Origin: Proteobacteria bacterium UBA1148
GTDB lineage: Bacteria; Pseudomonadota; Gammaproteobacteria; Steroidobacterales; Rariloculaceae
Assembly (NCBI GenBank): GCA_002311835.1
Contig: DBZY01000057.1
Location: 17,364 to 25,503, forward strand
Direction of reading: 5' to 3'
DNA: 8,140 bases
Positions within the stretch are counted from its first letter, which is position 1. Each line of letters begins with the position of its first letter. The notes below the pieces were generated by a model, which had not been told where the DNA came from, did no database searches, and saw only the letters and a list, made by a program, of their open reading frames with translations. Positions 1-7,187 of this stretch are shown here, piece by piece. Made by a program: the position numbers and the translations under genes.

Positions 1-1184
1 AATGCGAGTTCCCAATGTGCGTACATGGGAACTCGTCTCGCAAGCAGTATTACTGCAGCCATAAATCCTGCTGCCAGACCGATAGCCACGGTAATATCAA
101 GCCAATTACTAAATGGTTGGTTATCTGGAGAAAAGACGGGTACTACCATCAGATATTTGTAAAGCCATATCCCCAAATTAATAGTAAATGCAAGAATACA
201 CATAGCGCATATTGACCGCTTTACGAAAGCAAAAATAAAAGCGACGAAAGGAATAAAGAAACAGCCTGCCATCATAGTCCAAAAATACGGCCCGTAATGC
301 CCGTACATTTGCCGCCACAAAGGATCTGTTTCATGCGGAAGATTACCAAACCACATAACAAAAAACTGCGCCCAGAAAAAGTACAACCACAAAAGCGTAA
401 AGGCAGTAACCATCATACCCAGACTTCGAACCTGATCCGGACCGAAGTAGGAACCCGAACCTCTCGATCCACCAAGTAGCGCCGGAAAAACAATCATCGC
501 AGCCGTGCCCGCAAAAATATTGCCAAACCAGTAAAGTATAGGGAATACGGTGCTATGCCAATGGGGAATCAGCATCATGCCAAAATCCCAGGCGAAAAAA
601 GTATTACAGATTATGTAAGCTGCCAGTACAAGGGGTGAAAGAAAGTACAGTTGATTCTCAACTTCACGGTGATCTATATTTTCTTTGCTTGAACTCAGAT
701 CCGGTTTGAGTCCCTTAAGTACATAGTATGCGCTCAGGCCGTAAAATAGTGCGAGTCCAAAAAGATTCCTGATCAAGAGCCAATTAATGCTCAGCCACGG
801 ACTTAGATGCTCCTCAGGAGAAGGATTGAGCCAATAGAATAGGTCGTCCTGCGCATAAAAATAGATCAGCAAAAAGCCAACAATCGCAAACGGGAAAAAC
901 GCCAATGTGCTCAGTTCCGCAAGTCTGTAATAAGGCTTAGACCACTGCGCGCGAACCAGTCGAGTTATTGCGCAAAATACAATACCTGCCTGACTTACCC
1001 CCATCAGAAAAAGAAATGTAACTATCAGCAATGCTGTATCAGTCTGGGCACTTTCGCTAGATCCGCCATATATGAGGCTGCCAACACCTAGTAGAAACAA
1101 AGCAACTAGAACCCACAAAAAGGTACCTGGCTGCCGAGGTGACACCTGGGGCTCACCCGTAGCTGTTGTCTGATACCCATTCAT
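1..1184 (-). CDS. actF: ActF, NrfD-like membrane subunit of alternative complex III (3' end cut by the window edge)
   Basis: Reverse-strand reading gives 394 uninterrupted codons from ATG at 1184-1182 to the window edge; the stop codon lies outside. The protein is strongly hydrophobic with about nine to ten predicted membrane helices, separated by short polar loops, as in the NrfD/PsrC-like ActC and ActF subunits. Recognisable stretches are the PHWHSTVFP segment near residue 218, GSYFGPDQVRSLGMM after it, and GHYGPYFW near residue 300. The visible end, RRVPMYAHWEL, resembles the usual C-terminal tail after the last helix, so only a few residues are probably missing. In ACIII, ActF is the second large membrane subunit, pairs with ActC, and is usually thought not to bind quinol itself. 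The start ATG overlaps the actE stop as ATGA, with a GGAG 11 bases upstream, implying coupled translation. The identity rests on hydrophobicity, position as last act gene and motif memory, so it is firm for the family and good for the subunit. Confidence 0.88.
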   Translation of the reverse strand, partial: MNGYQTTATGEPQVSPRQPGTFLWVLVALFLLGVGSLIYGGSSESAQTDTALLIVTFLFLMGVSQAGIVFCAITRLVRAQWSKPYYRLAELSTLAFFPFAIVGFLLIYFYAQDDLFYWLNPSPEEHLSPWLSINWLLIRNLFGLALFYGLSAYYVLKGLKPDLSSSKENIDHREVENQLYFLSPLVLAAYIICNTFFAWDFGMMLIPHWHSTVFPILYWFGNIFAGTAAMIVFPALLGGSRGSGSYFGPDQVRSLGMMVTAFTLLWLYFFWAQFFVMWFGNLPHETDPLWRQMYGHYGPYFWTMMAGCFFIPFVAFIFAFVKRSICAMCILAFTINLGIWLYKYLMVVPVFSPDNQPFSNWLDITVAIGLAAGFMAAVILLARRVPMYAHWELA

Positions 1185-1702
1185 TCCGAACCAAACTCCG
1201 CTCTAATGTAGTTGATCACGTGCCACCGTTCATCCTGACTGAGGGCATCACGGTAATAGGGCATAGTGCCTCGACCTCGTGTTAGCGTGAAAAATATTTG
1301 GCCATCGGCTTGATCTTGGGTATAGGCGTCGTTTAGATCGACTGGAGCAATTTCCAATATGGAGCCAACTGTACCTGTCCCTCGGCCATCCGAACCATGG
1401 CAAACTAAACAGTTAATCTGAAAGAGATATTCTCCCGTAGCAATTGAATTGAGTGATGCCGGAACTGGGTTTTGCACCGACGCTGCTGCATCCTTCGCTT
1501 CAAACATTCCCAACTCTGTCGTAGGAGCAGGTAAAGTTTCCCCCCCCTCAATAGGGACTGAACCCGGTCCGGCTGGTGCCTCGGATTCATGCGGATTTGC
1601 GGTTGGCTGATCAACCATATCCTTATCCCATGGATAACCCCAACCAGCTACGGAGAAGACCAAGAGAGCTAGCACTGCTGGGCCCTGTCCCATACGCCTC
1701 AT
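1181..1702 (-). CDS. actE: ActE, monohaem cytochrome c subunit of alternative complex III
   Basis: A 173-residue c-type cytochrome with one haem motif, CLVCH at residues 98-102, followed by GSDGRG. A later GTMPYY segment makes Met147 the likely axial ligand, and the end DERWHVINYIRAEF is the usual class I C-terminal helix. The N-terminus (residues 1-20) is a short basic segment plus a hydrophobic stretch, either a signal peptide or a membrane anchor, so the haem domain should face the periplasm. The DKDMVDQP sequence at 26-33 resembles the DM-DQP motif that follows the lipidated cysteine in many ActE proteins, but no cysteine is present here. Residues 35-85 form a Pro/Ala/Glu-rich linker. Role: electron exit from ACIII towards a soluble cytochrome or oxidase. 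The start is set by a GGAGG seven bases upstream and a TAATG junction with actD. A run of eight G lies in the linker-coding part. Confidence 0.93.
   Translation of the reverse strand: MRRMGQGPAVLALLVFSVAGWGYPWDKDMVDQPTANPHESEAPAGPGSVPIEGGETLPAPTTELGMFEAKDAAASVQNPVPASLNSIATGEYLFQINCLVCHGSDGRGTGTVGSILEIAPVDLNDAYTQDQADGQIFFTLTRGRGTMPYYRDALSQDERWHVINYIRAEFGSE
1540..1547. repeat. Homopolymer run of eight G (coding strand) inside actE
   Basis: Eight C on the plus strand, read as GAG-GGG-GGG-GAA in actE (residues 52-55, in the linker before the haem domain). It is the longest G/C homopolymer I noticed in the window. Slippage here would truncate ActE before its haem motif. The frame is intact in this sequence. 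Confidence 0.6.
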
Positions 1703-2214
1703 TAGTCTTCCTCCCTCAATCTGCGAATCTCTTCAGCACCAGCACTACGAAGAATTTCTTCAGCTCGCCTGTCATGCTCATCATCCGAACAGAGAACCGA
1801 TACAACAAATTTATCGACCGCTGCTTCCGGCACATACACTCGTTCTCGCATTGCGGGAAATCTCGCACTTACCAAAAATCCAATAACAGTTGCTAAAATG
1901 CCGCATAAGATAGTCATCTCATAGGTGATGATCAGGAACGGCGGCAATGTAATGATTGGTCTACCGCCTGTGGGATGCAGATAGAGTACGGCCGTACCGG
2001 CCGCAAGACTAAACCCGAACAACATGCCAAACAAACCACCAAAAAACGTAAAGCGTTTGATCGCTGACTTTTTCTCTCCGAGTACCTTCTCGGCACCATG
2101 AAGAGGAATCGGAGAAATTATCGATGTCGCATCGAAACCGGCGCCCTTAAGCTCCCCGGCTGCAGCAAGTGCTGTTGCAGGCGCGTCAAATAGTCCTACA
2201 GTGTTGGTTGCCAC
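1702..2214 (-). CDS. actD: ActD, two-helix membrane subunit of alternative complex III (DUF3341 type)
   Basis: A 170-residue protein with a cytoplasmic-looking N-terminal domain that opens VGLFDAPATALAAAGEL, two membrane helices at about residues 56-79 and 92-116, and a charged C-terminal domain ending in REED. The loop between the helices carries PTGGRPIITLPP, the hallmark of ActD/DUF3341 proteins. ActD has no cofactor; in ACIII structures it is a peripheral membrane subunit whose exact role is uncertain. The start codon is GTG at 2214-2212, supported by GGAG with a seven-base gap and by the conserved N-terminus; it overlaps the end of actC by 19 bases. The stop TAA shares one base with the actE ATG. 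Position between actC and actE is the standard one. The Cys104 in helix 2 has no known function that I can name. Confidence 0.9.
   Translation of the reverse strand: MATNTVGLFDAPATALAAAGELKGAGFDATSIISPIPLHGAEKVLGEKKSAIKRFTFFGGLFGMLFGFSLAAGTAVLYLHPTGGRPIITLPPFLIITYEMTILCGILATVIGFLVSARFPAMRERVYVPEAAVDKFVVSVLCSDDEHDRRAEEILRSAGAEEIRRLREED
1710..1714 (-). promoter_or_regulatory. Strong ribosome binding site of actE
   Basis: GGAGG with a seven-base gap to ATG 1702-1700, inside the end of actD. It favours the first Met over Met4 of ActE and is among the best SD sequences in the operon, though the gene also starts within a TAATG coupling junction. Confidence 0.65.
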
Positions 2215-3560
2215 TCGGGTGCTCCACTCTCAGACTGAGTCTTAGGTTCGGGTTCAGGAAGTGTCTCCTTAATCTCATAGATAGATATGCTAGGAAAAAT
2301 CTTCACAAAGATCAGAAACAGTGTCACGAACATGGCAAGAGAACCAACCATGATTGAAATCTCAACCAGACTCGGTACGTAAATGCCCCAAGCATCGGGC
2401 AAGTATTGTCGCGACAATGACGTGGCAACAATCAGGAACCTCTCGGTATACATCCCGATATTAATCGCAATCGACAAAATCAGCATAGGCACGAAGGAGG
2501 TCCGAAAACGCTTTGAGATCATCAAAAGCGGTGCTACTGCACAAAATAAAATCATCTCCCAATACAGGGGCGCGTAGTAACCGAAGAGCTTGTAACGAAT
2601 GGCTTCATATTCAGTTGAAGTACCGCTGTACCACCCTGTAAAGATTTCCAACACATTGATGTACGTCCAAATTAACGACAGTACTAACAATAATTTTCCA
2701 AGGTTGTCGAAATGCAACTTCGTAATATAGTGCTCAAAATTCATGTACTTTCGTAGCACAAACATCACTGTGACAATCCCTGCCGTACCGGAATAAATAG
2801 CCCCAACCACAAAATAGGGGGCAAAGATAGTCTGGTGCAGTGCCGGAACAATGGACAATGCAAAGTCCCAAGAAACGATGCTATGCACAGAAACGGCTAA
2901 CGGAATAATCAAAACTGCCAAAAATGTGTAGGCCCAACCTAATCGATGCCACTCAGTATCGGTCCCGCGCCATCCTAAGGAAAGCAAGACATACATGTGG
3001 TGTCGCCACCCCGTCGTACGATCTCTAACCGCCGCAAAATCAGGAATGGTTCCCATATAAATAAAAATTGTGCTCCCCGTGAGATAGGTAGTGATCGCCA
3101 TGACATCAAACATCAACGGTGATCGAAAATTTGGCCACAATTCCATCTGGTTAGGGTACGGCACTGCCCAATGTATGAACCACGGACGTCCCAGATGCAC
3201 CATCACCATTGTTACAGCAACCATTAATGAAAATAGCGTCATAGCCTCTGCACTGCGATACATCGCCTTGCGCCATGAGCTGTTCGTAATATGTAGAACA
3301 CACGATAATAAAGTTCCCGAATGACTGAGCCCAATCCAAAAAATAAAGCTCGCGAGATACGTCCCCCAAACAGTGGGGTGATTCATTCCCGCAGCACCAA
3401 TGCCGTATTGGAGTTGATAGAACCAGGGAGCGAAAAAACATGCCAACATTACGCTGACAGAAATTGCCAGTGTGATGTAATACTTTGAGCCCGTTTCTAC
3501 CAGCGAACGTACAACGTCTCTATTTACATCGGCGTAACTAATGTCGCGTTCAGCCTGCAT
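2196..3560 (-). CDS. actC: ActC, quinol-binding NrfD-like membrane subunit of alternative complex III
   Basis: A 454-residue integral membrane protein with about ten helices, matching the NrfD/PsrC family and the usual ActC length. Diagnostic segments are HLGRPW (122-127), PNQ (136-138) and LWPNFRSPLMFD (141-152), plus SWDFALSIVPALHQTIFAPYF in the middle of the protein. In ACIII structures the quinol site lies in ActC close to the [3Fe-4S] cluster of the ferredoxin-like subunit. A His/Asp pair was proposed there; His122 and Asp152, 30 residues apart, are my candidates here, from memory of the family rather than an alignment. The protein would oxidise quinol and may take part in proton translocation. 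The C-terminal tail is soluble and Pro/Glu-rich. The start overlaps the actB2 stop by 11 bases, and its SD is weak, so translation is probably coupled. The end overlaps actD by 19 bases. Confidence 0.94.
   Translation of the reverse strand: MQAERDISYADVNRDVVRSLVETGSKYYITLAISVSVMLACFFAPWFYQLQYGIGAAGMNHPTVWGTYLASFIFWIGLSHSGTLLSCVLHITNSSWRKAMYRSAEAMTLFSLMVAVTMVMVHLGRPWFIHWAVPYPNQMELWPNFRSPLMFDVMAITTYLTGSTIFIYMGTIPDFAAVRDRTTGWRHHMYVLLSLGWRGTDTEWHRLGWAYTFLAVLIIPLAVSVHSIVSWDFALSIVPALHQTIFAPYFVVGAIYSGTAGIVTVMFVLRKYMNFEHYITKLHFDNLGKLLLVLSLIWTYINVLEIFTGWYSGTSTEYEAIRYKLFGYYAPLYWEMILFCAVAPLLMISKRFRTSFVPMLILSIAINIGMYTERFLIVATSLSRQYLPDAWGIYVPSLVEISIMVGSLAMFVTLFLIFVKIFPSISIYEIKETLPEPEPKTQSESGAPEWQPTL
2222..2225 (-). 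promoter_or_regulatory. Ribosome binding site that supports the GTG start of actD
   Basis: GGAG lies inside the last codons of actC with seven bases before GTG 2214-2212. The conserved ActD N-terminus begins directly after this GTG, so it rather than a downstream ATG is the likely start. Confidence 0.6.
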
Positions 3561-4317
3561 TGCTACCCACTTTCTTGAGGTAAACGACGGATGGGTCAGT
3601 ATTGAGTTCCTCTAACACATGATAGGCTCGCGGATGGTTCATTGACTGGGAAACTTGGCTCTCAGCGTCATTCCGATCGCCAAAAACTAAAGCCTCTGCA
3701 GGGCAGGTCTGCACGCATGCCGGCTGTACTTCTCCGTCTCGAACACGCCTCCTCCCATCATCCTTAGCCTGATCCTTTGCTTGCCGAATTCTTTGAATAC
3801 AGAAGGTACATTTCTCCATCACCCCCTTCTCACGCACCGACACATCCGGATTCAGTTGCTCATCCAGAGGAGCGTCCCAATGGTGATTGTTGTAATTGAA
3901 GTAGCGAACCTCATACGGGCAATAAACTGCGCATGACCGGGTACCAATGCAACGGTTGTATATCTGGGCATTAAGGCCATCCTGGTTATGATAGGTGGCA
4001 CTTACCGGACAAACTGTTTCACAAGGTGCCGCATCGCAGTGTTGGCATAACATTGGTATAAAACCCAGCTTAACGTTTGGATATTCGCCCTCCCAGTAGC
4101 GCTCAATACGTATCCATTGCATCTCCCTACCTTTAGCAAATTCATCCTCGCCAACGATAGGTAAGTTATTCTCAGCCTGGCAAGCAGTGACACACGCCTC
4201 GCAACCAGTGCAACGATCAAGATCAATACTCATGGTCCAGGCGTAATCAAACTTCTCGTAATAACCAGGCCGTCTGTATTCTCGCCAGCTTGCGAGAAAA
4301 TCGTTAATAAAACTCAT
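3550..4317 (-). CDS. actB2: ActB2, iron-sulfur (ferredoxin-like) subunit of alternative complex III, encoded separately
   Basis: A 255-residue protein homologous to the C-terminal ferredoxin-like domain of ActB and to PsrB/NrfC electron-transfer subunits. Fifteen cysteines fall in four groups: 36/39/42/46 (CTGCEACVTAC), 91/94/99/103 (CQHCDAAPCETVC), 123/129/133 (CIGTRSCAVYC) and 170/173/201/205. The third group has Thr126 where a dicluster protein would have a cysteine, leaving three ligands; this predicts one [3Fe-4S] and three [4Fe-4S] clusters, as reported for ACIII. The role is to take electrons from quinol at ActC and relay them along the cluster chain. There is no signal sequence of its own, so it probably reaches the periplasmic side together with the Tat-signal protein ActB1. 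The ATG overlaps the actB1 stop as ATGA. In most described ACIII the two parts are one fused polypeptide; here no frameshift scar is visible, and both ends look natural. Confidence 0.94.
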   Translation of the reverse strand: MSFINDFLASWREYRRPGYYEKFDYAWTMSIDLDRCTGCEACVTACQAENNLPIVGEDEFAKGREMQWIRIERYWEGEYPNVKLGFIPMLCQHCDAAPCETVCPVSATYHNQDGLNAQIYNRCIGTRSCAVYCPYEVRYFNYNNHHWDAPLDEQLNPDVSVREKGVMEKCTFCIQRIRQAKDQAKDDGRRRVRDGEVQPACVQTCPAEALVFGDRNDAESQVSQSMNHPRAYHVLEELNTDPSVVYLKKVGSNAG

Positions 4318-6599
4318 GTTGGTATCACCGTTATCGGAATACTGTGCAGGCTGGCAGTTTCACCCCCATCCGTATCAGATTCGGTCGTCTGAATGATCTC
4401 ACGACCAAGATCCCGGGAAACCCCACCAGTCTTTACCAAATCTATCCGTTGACCAGTCGGCGTGAGCCTAACTCGGGTGGATGCCCAAGCAAGACCACCC
4501 GTCTCCGACTCCATTTGTGGAGAGAGGATCTGAATTGGGTTGACTCCACGACCGTTAGCATAGCGACCATACTCATCATGACCCTGTCCAATAGGCATCG
4601 CGATGACATTGGGCATAATCGCCGGATAAACATATACGGGCGCGGCAACTTTGCCATGTGGAGATTCGACTTCAACTACGTCCCCTTCCGTTAACCCCAT
4701 CTCACTCGCGGTGGTCGGGTTCAACTCCACCCAGGAACCGTAGACAACGCTCGTCAAAGGATCGGGCACCTCCTGCATCCAAGGCAGGTTAGCGTCTCGA
4801 CCATCGTTCAGAGTATTCGAAAGATAAGGATGAAAAATGAAAGGATAATTATCGCTTGATCCCGAGAACACGGGCGCTTCGACACCGACCGATTCAATTA
4901 CGCTAGCATTGACAGAAGCAGGTGCAACACGCCGTGTTGTCTCTCCCCACACACCAGCTTTCAGGACGTCAGTCCAAAATGCCTCAAAACCTTCCGCCTC
5001 GGTACTACCTCTCGCATAAATACCCTGCCAACTTTCCTGAAGGTACTCTTCCATATCGGACCATGGCAACGCATCTGTGAGGCCGAGTTCTCGTGCAAGC
5101 CCTAGAATAATGTCTCCGGTTGCACGAGTATCGTACAGAGGAGAGACCACAGGCTGAGAGATAGCGCCAACGGAAAACCCTACGCCCGGCTCAGGGAAGT
5201 CATCTCCCCAACTCTCTAGATATGTGTGACTTGGTAAAATAAGGTCAGCCATCGAGGTCGTCTCATCCATGAAACTGGACAGACTGACAATAAGCGGTAT
5301 CTCAGCCAGTGCCTCGCGAAATTCGGCTGCCTCGGGCAGAGTGAATACCGGGTTGGTCTGGTTCAGGATCAAAATCTCTATCTCGCCTTGACGAGCATCC
5401 TGGGCCAAATCGAGCATCGTGCTGTAGGTTGCCTGGGAAGCATTCGCTCCCCTCCCAACAACAGGTTCAGGGTTGAATACCAAGCCACCCTCTCTACCCA
5501 GATTCCCAACCAAATAGTTGAGCGCATTAACTGCGACTAGTGTGTCTACACCATTGCTGTAATTACCCGCCGCACCACCACCGATCGCAAGGCTGGGCTG
5601 TGTATCTGCGAAGGTTTCTGCCAGACGCGCTATAGTTGCCGCCGGAACACCTGTTTGTGTCGCGACCGACTCAACTGAGTATGCGGCCAGGGATGCAGCC
5701 CACTCCTCTCGATCCGAGCCCTGGTAGCCACCCTGACTTACAATATAGTTTCCAATCCCCAGAGCTAGGATACCCTCCGTCCCCGGGTTAGCGGCAATCC
5801 ACTCATCGGCTGCTGCACCACTTAGTGACATCCTTGGCTCAATCTGAACAAACCGTCCCCTGATCCCATCTCGTCCTTGGCGGCTATGCCCAAAACCTAG
5901 TCCATGATGCACAGGAGATATCCAACTACCGAGATAATCAGCCCCGAAAGACAATAAAAAACGTGTATTTTTTAAGTCGTAGTAGGGCAGATGCGTCTCA
6001 CCAAAAAGGCGGTCGATGGCTGCGTAAAGCGTCTGCGGGTGGGCAAAGTCGTAGTGCAGGAGACGAGATGATCCCAATTGATCTACGAATAACTCAAACA
6101 ACTCAGCCAAATGGCCTCGGACACCTTTACTAAGAAAACAAATTCTATTCCCTTGACCGTCATCTCGTAACACATTCAAACGTTCTGCAAGCTGGGATAT
6201 CCCCTCATCCCAGGTAATGGGTATTAACTCACCGGGTTTCCCCTCTCCAGCACGGAGAAGCGGTCCAGTCAATCTATCTGGGTTATACAGAGTATGCAGA
6301 CCGGCCTGGCCCCGCACGCAAAGCCGACCCTGGCTAACAGGGTGTGCCGGATTACCCTCAATTTTTTTGGCTCGCCCTTCTCGCGTCCGAACAGAGATTC
6401 CGCAACCGGCCGAGCACATTGAACACACTGTGTTGTACCAGGTCGCAATACCTGGGCTGAACTCCTCAGGGGGAATTACATAAGGAATTAAGTGCTGTGT
6501 CGGATGCTTGATCGATTCCCTCAACATGAAGCCAGCACCTGTTCCCACACCGCCAGCTCCGACAAGTTTTAAGAAATCCCTGCGATCTATGCTTGACAT
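4314..6599 (-). CDS. actB1: ActB1, molybdopterin-oxidoreductase-like subunit of alternative complex III with Tat signal and four-cysteine cluster motif
   Basis: A 761-residue protein of the molybdopterin oxidoreductase superfamily. Residues 5-26 are a Tat signal (DRRDFLKLVGAGG then a hydrophobic stretch), so the mature protein is periplasmic. Cys59, Cys62, Cys66 and Cys94 (CSMCSAGC and GRLCVRG) form the full N-terminal [4Fe-4S] motif of the superfamily. ActB traits are LIPYVIPPEE (37-46), FGADYLGSW, EPRMSLSGAAADEW and, near the C-terminus, GQGHDEYGRYANGRGVNP. At the place where related Mo enzymes carry a Cys or Ser ligand (around residues 176-190, GSSRLLHYDFAHP) I see none, which agrees with ACIII lacking molybdenum. 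The role is mostly structural in known ACIII; here an extra cluster might be bound. A strong SD (GAAGG, seven bases) sets the start, 21 bases after actA. The stop overlaps the actB2 start. Confidence 0.94.
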   Translation of the reverse strand: MSSIDRRDFLKLVGAGGVGTGAGFMLRESIKHPTQHLIPYVIPPEEFSPGIATWYNTVCSMCSAGCGISVRTREGRAKKIEGNPAHPVSQGRLCVRGQAGLHTLYNPDRLTGPLLRAGEGKPGELIPITWDEGISQLAERLNVLRDDGQGNRICFLSKGVRGHLAELFELFVDQLGSSRLLHYDFAHPQTLYAAIDRLFGETHLPYYDLKNTRFLLSFGADYLGSWISPVHHGLGFGHSRQGRDGIRGRFVQIEPRMSLSGAAADEWIAANPGTEGILALGIGNYIVSQGGYQGSDREEWAASLAAYSVESVATQTGVPAATIARLAETFADTQPSLAIGGGAAGNYSNGVDTLVAVNALNYLVGNLGREGGLVFNPEPVVGRGANASQATYSTMLDLAQDARQGEIEILILNQTNPVFTLPEAAEFREALAEIPLIVSLSSFMDETTSMADLILPSHTYLESWGDDFPEPGVGFSVGAISQPVVSPLYDTRATGDIILGLARELGLTDALPWSDMEEYLQESWQGIYARGSTEAEGFEAFWTDVLKAGVWGETTRRVAPASVNASVIESVGVEAPVFSGSSDNYPFIFHPYLSNTLNDGRDANLPWMQEVPDPLTSVVYGSWVELNPTTASEMGLTEGDVVEVESPHGKVAAPVYVYPAIMPNVIAMPIGQGHDEYGRYANGRGVNPIQILSPQMESETGGLAWASTRVRLTPTGQRIDLVKTGGVSRDLGREIIQTTESDTDGGETASLHSIPITVIPT

Positions 6600-6606
6600 C
6601 TTGCTA

Positions 6607-6611
6607 CCTTC
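6607..6611 (-). promoter_or_regulatory. Ribosome binding site of actB1
   Basis: GAAGG seven bases before ATG 6599-6597, within the 21-base gap after actA, the largest gap between act genes in the window. It fixes the start that gives the complete Tat signal. Confidence 0.6.
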
Positions 6612-6620
6612 ACTCTCGAT

Positions 6621-7184
6621 TCACTTGTGGCAAGTCAAGCAATCAAGTCCAAACTCTACCTGGTGCTCTTTATGACACGTCAGGCACTGGCCCATCTGAT
6701 TCGGCGCCATACGAGAGACGACATCCATGGTTTCAACTGGTCCGTGACATGTCTGACACTCCACTCCAGCCAATACGTGTCGTTTATGGGAAAAATAAAC
6801 GAAGTCAGGCAAGTCATGGACTTTAACCCATGGTATCGGCTCCTGATTTTCCCAATACTCCAGCACCATTCTGATCTGCGGGCGCTCCGGCACAACGAGT
6901 TGATGACAACCCGCACACTTACTAACTGCGGGTACGCCAGCAGATGTAGATCTACGTGCCTCAGTGTGGCAGTACAAACATTCAATTTGGTAATCACCCG
7001 CATGAACCCTATGGCTAAAATTTATAGGCTGCTCCGGCCCTGGAGCTGGGTACAAAGTGTTGTAACTACCGGTTGTAAATGCCGCATTGGCCCAATAACC
7101 GAATATCAGCCCCACGAAAGCTACGCCGACAATTAATGCGGCTGGTTTAAGCACCCTTAGGGTAGGAACAATAGAAATAGCCAT
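6621..7184 (-). CDS. actA: ActA, pentahaem cytochrome c subunit of alternative complex III
   Basis: A 187-residue protein with five CxxCH motifs, at residues 69-73, 90-94, 143-147, 167-171 and 182-186, the last being one residue from the C-terminus. Residues 14-36 form a single hydrophobic segment that anchors the protein in the membrane, leaving the haem domain in the periplasm. Extra histidines in FSHRVH (56-61), VHDL (123) and FSHKRH (131-136) are likely distal haem ligands. The pentahaem content and the position just before actB1 define ActA; related multihaem proteins (the cytochrome c7/NrfB-like group) share the fold. In ACIII the ActA haems form an electron wire towards ActE. The ATG lies three bases after the end of the gldC-like gene with a G-rich segment about ten bases upstream. 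It is compact, with almost no sequence after the fifth haem. Confidence 0.94.
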   Translation of the reverse strand: MAISIVPTLRVLKPAALIVGVAFVGLIFGYWANAAFTTGSYNTLYPAPGPEQPINFSHRVHAGDYQIECLYCHTEARRSTSAGVPAVSKCAGCHQLVVPERPQIRMVLEYWENQEPIPWVKVHDLPDFVYFSHKRHVLAGVECQTCHGPVETMDVVSRMAPNQMGQCLTCHKEHQVEFGLDCLTCHK

Positions 7185-7187
7185 CTA

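Noticed and set aside
15..479. Two short plus-strand open frames (15-215 and 297-479)
   Set aside because: Both are antisense to the continuous actF frame; their proteins look random.
1..1180. A gene-free region or decayed gene downstream of actE
   Set aside because: Reverse translation from 1184 is open to the window edge; it only looks empty because the stop lies outside the window.
3151..3441. Minus-strand open frame of 96 codons inside actC
   Set aside because: Out of frame with actC, which has continuous membrane helices and conserved NrfD-type motifs over the same bases.
4314..6599. Polysulfide/thiosulfate reductase catalytic subunit (PsrA/PhsA) instead of ActB1
   Set aside because: The cluster motif fits, but the FGADYLGSW, GAAADEW and GRGVNP signatures, the lack of a metal ligand and the actA-actF context fit ACIII better.
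6627..7136. Plus-strand open frame of 169 codons antisense to actA
   Set aside because: It covers the pentahaem gene, whose five CxxCH motifs are beyond doubt; the antisense protein has no recognisable pattern and no SD.
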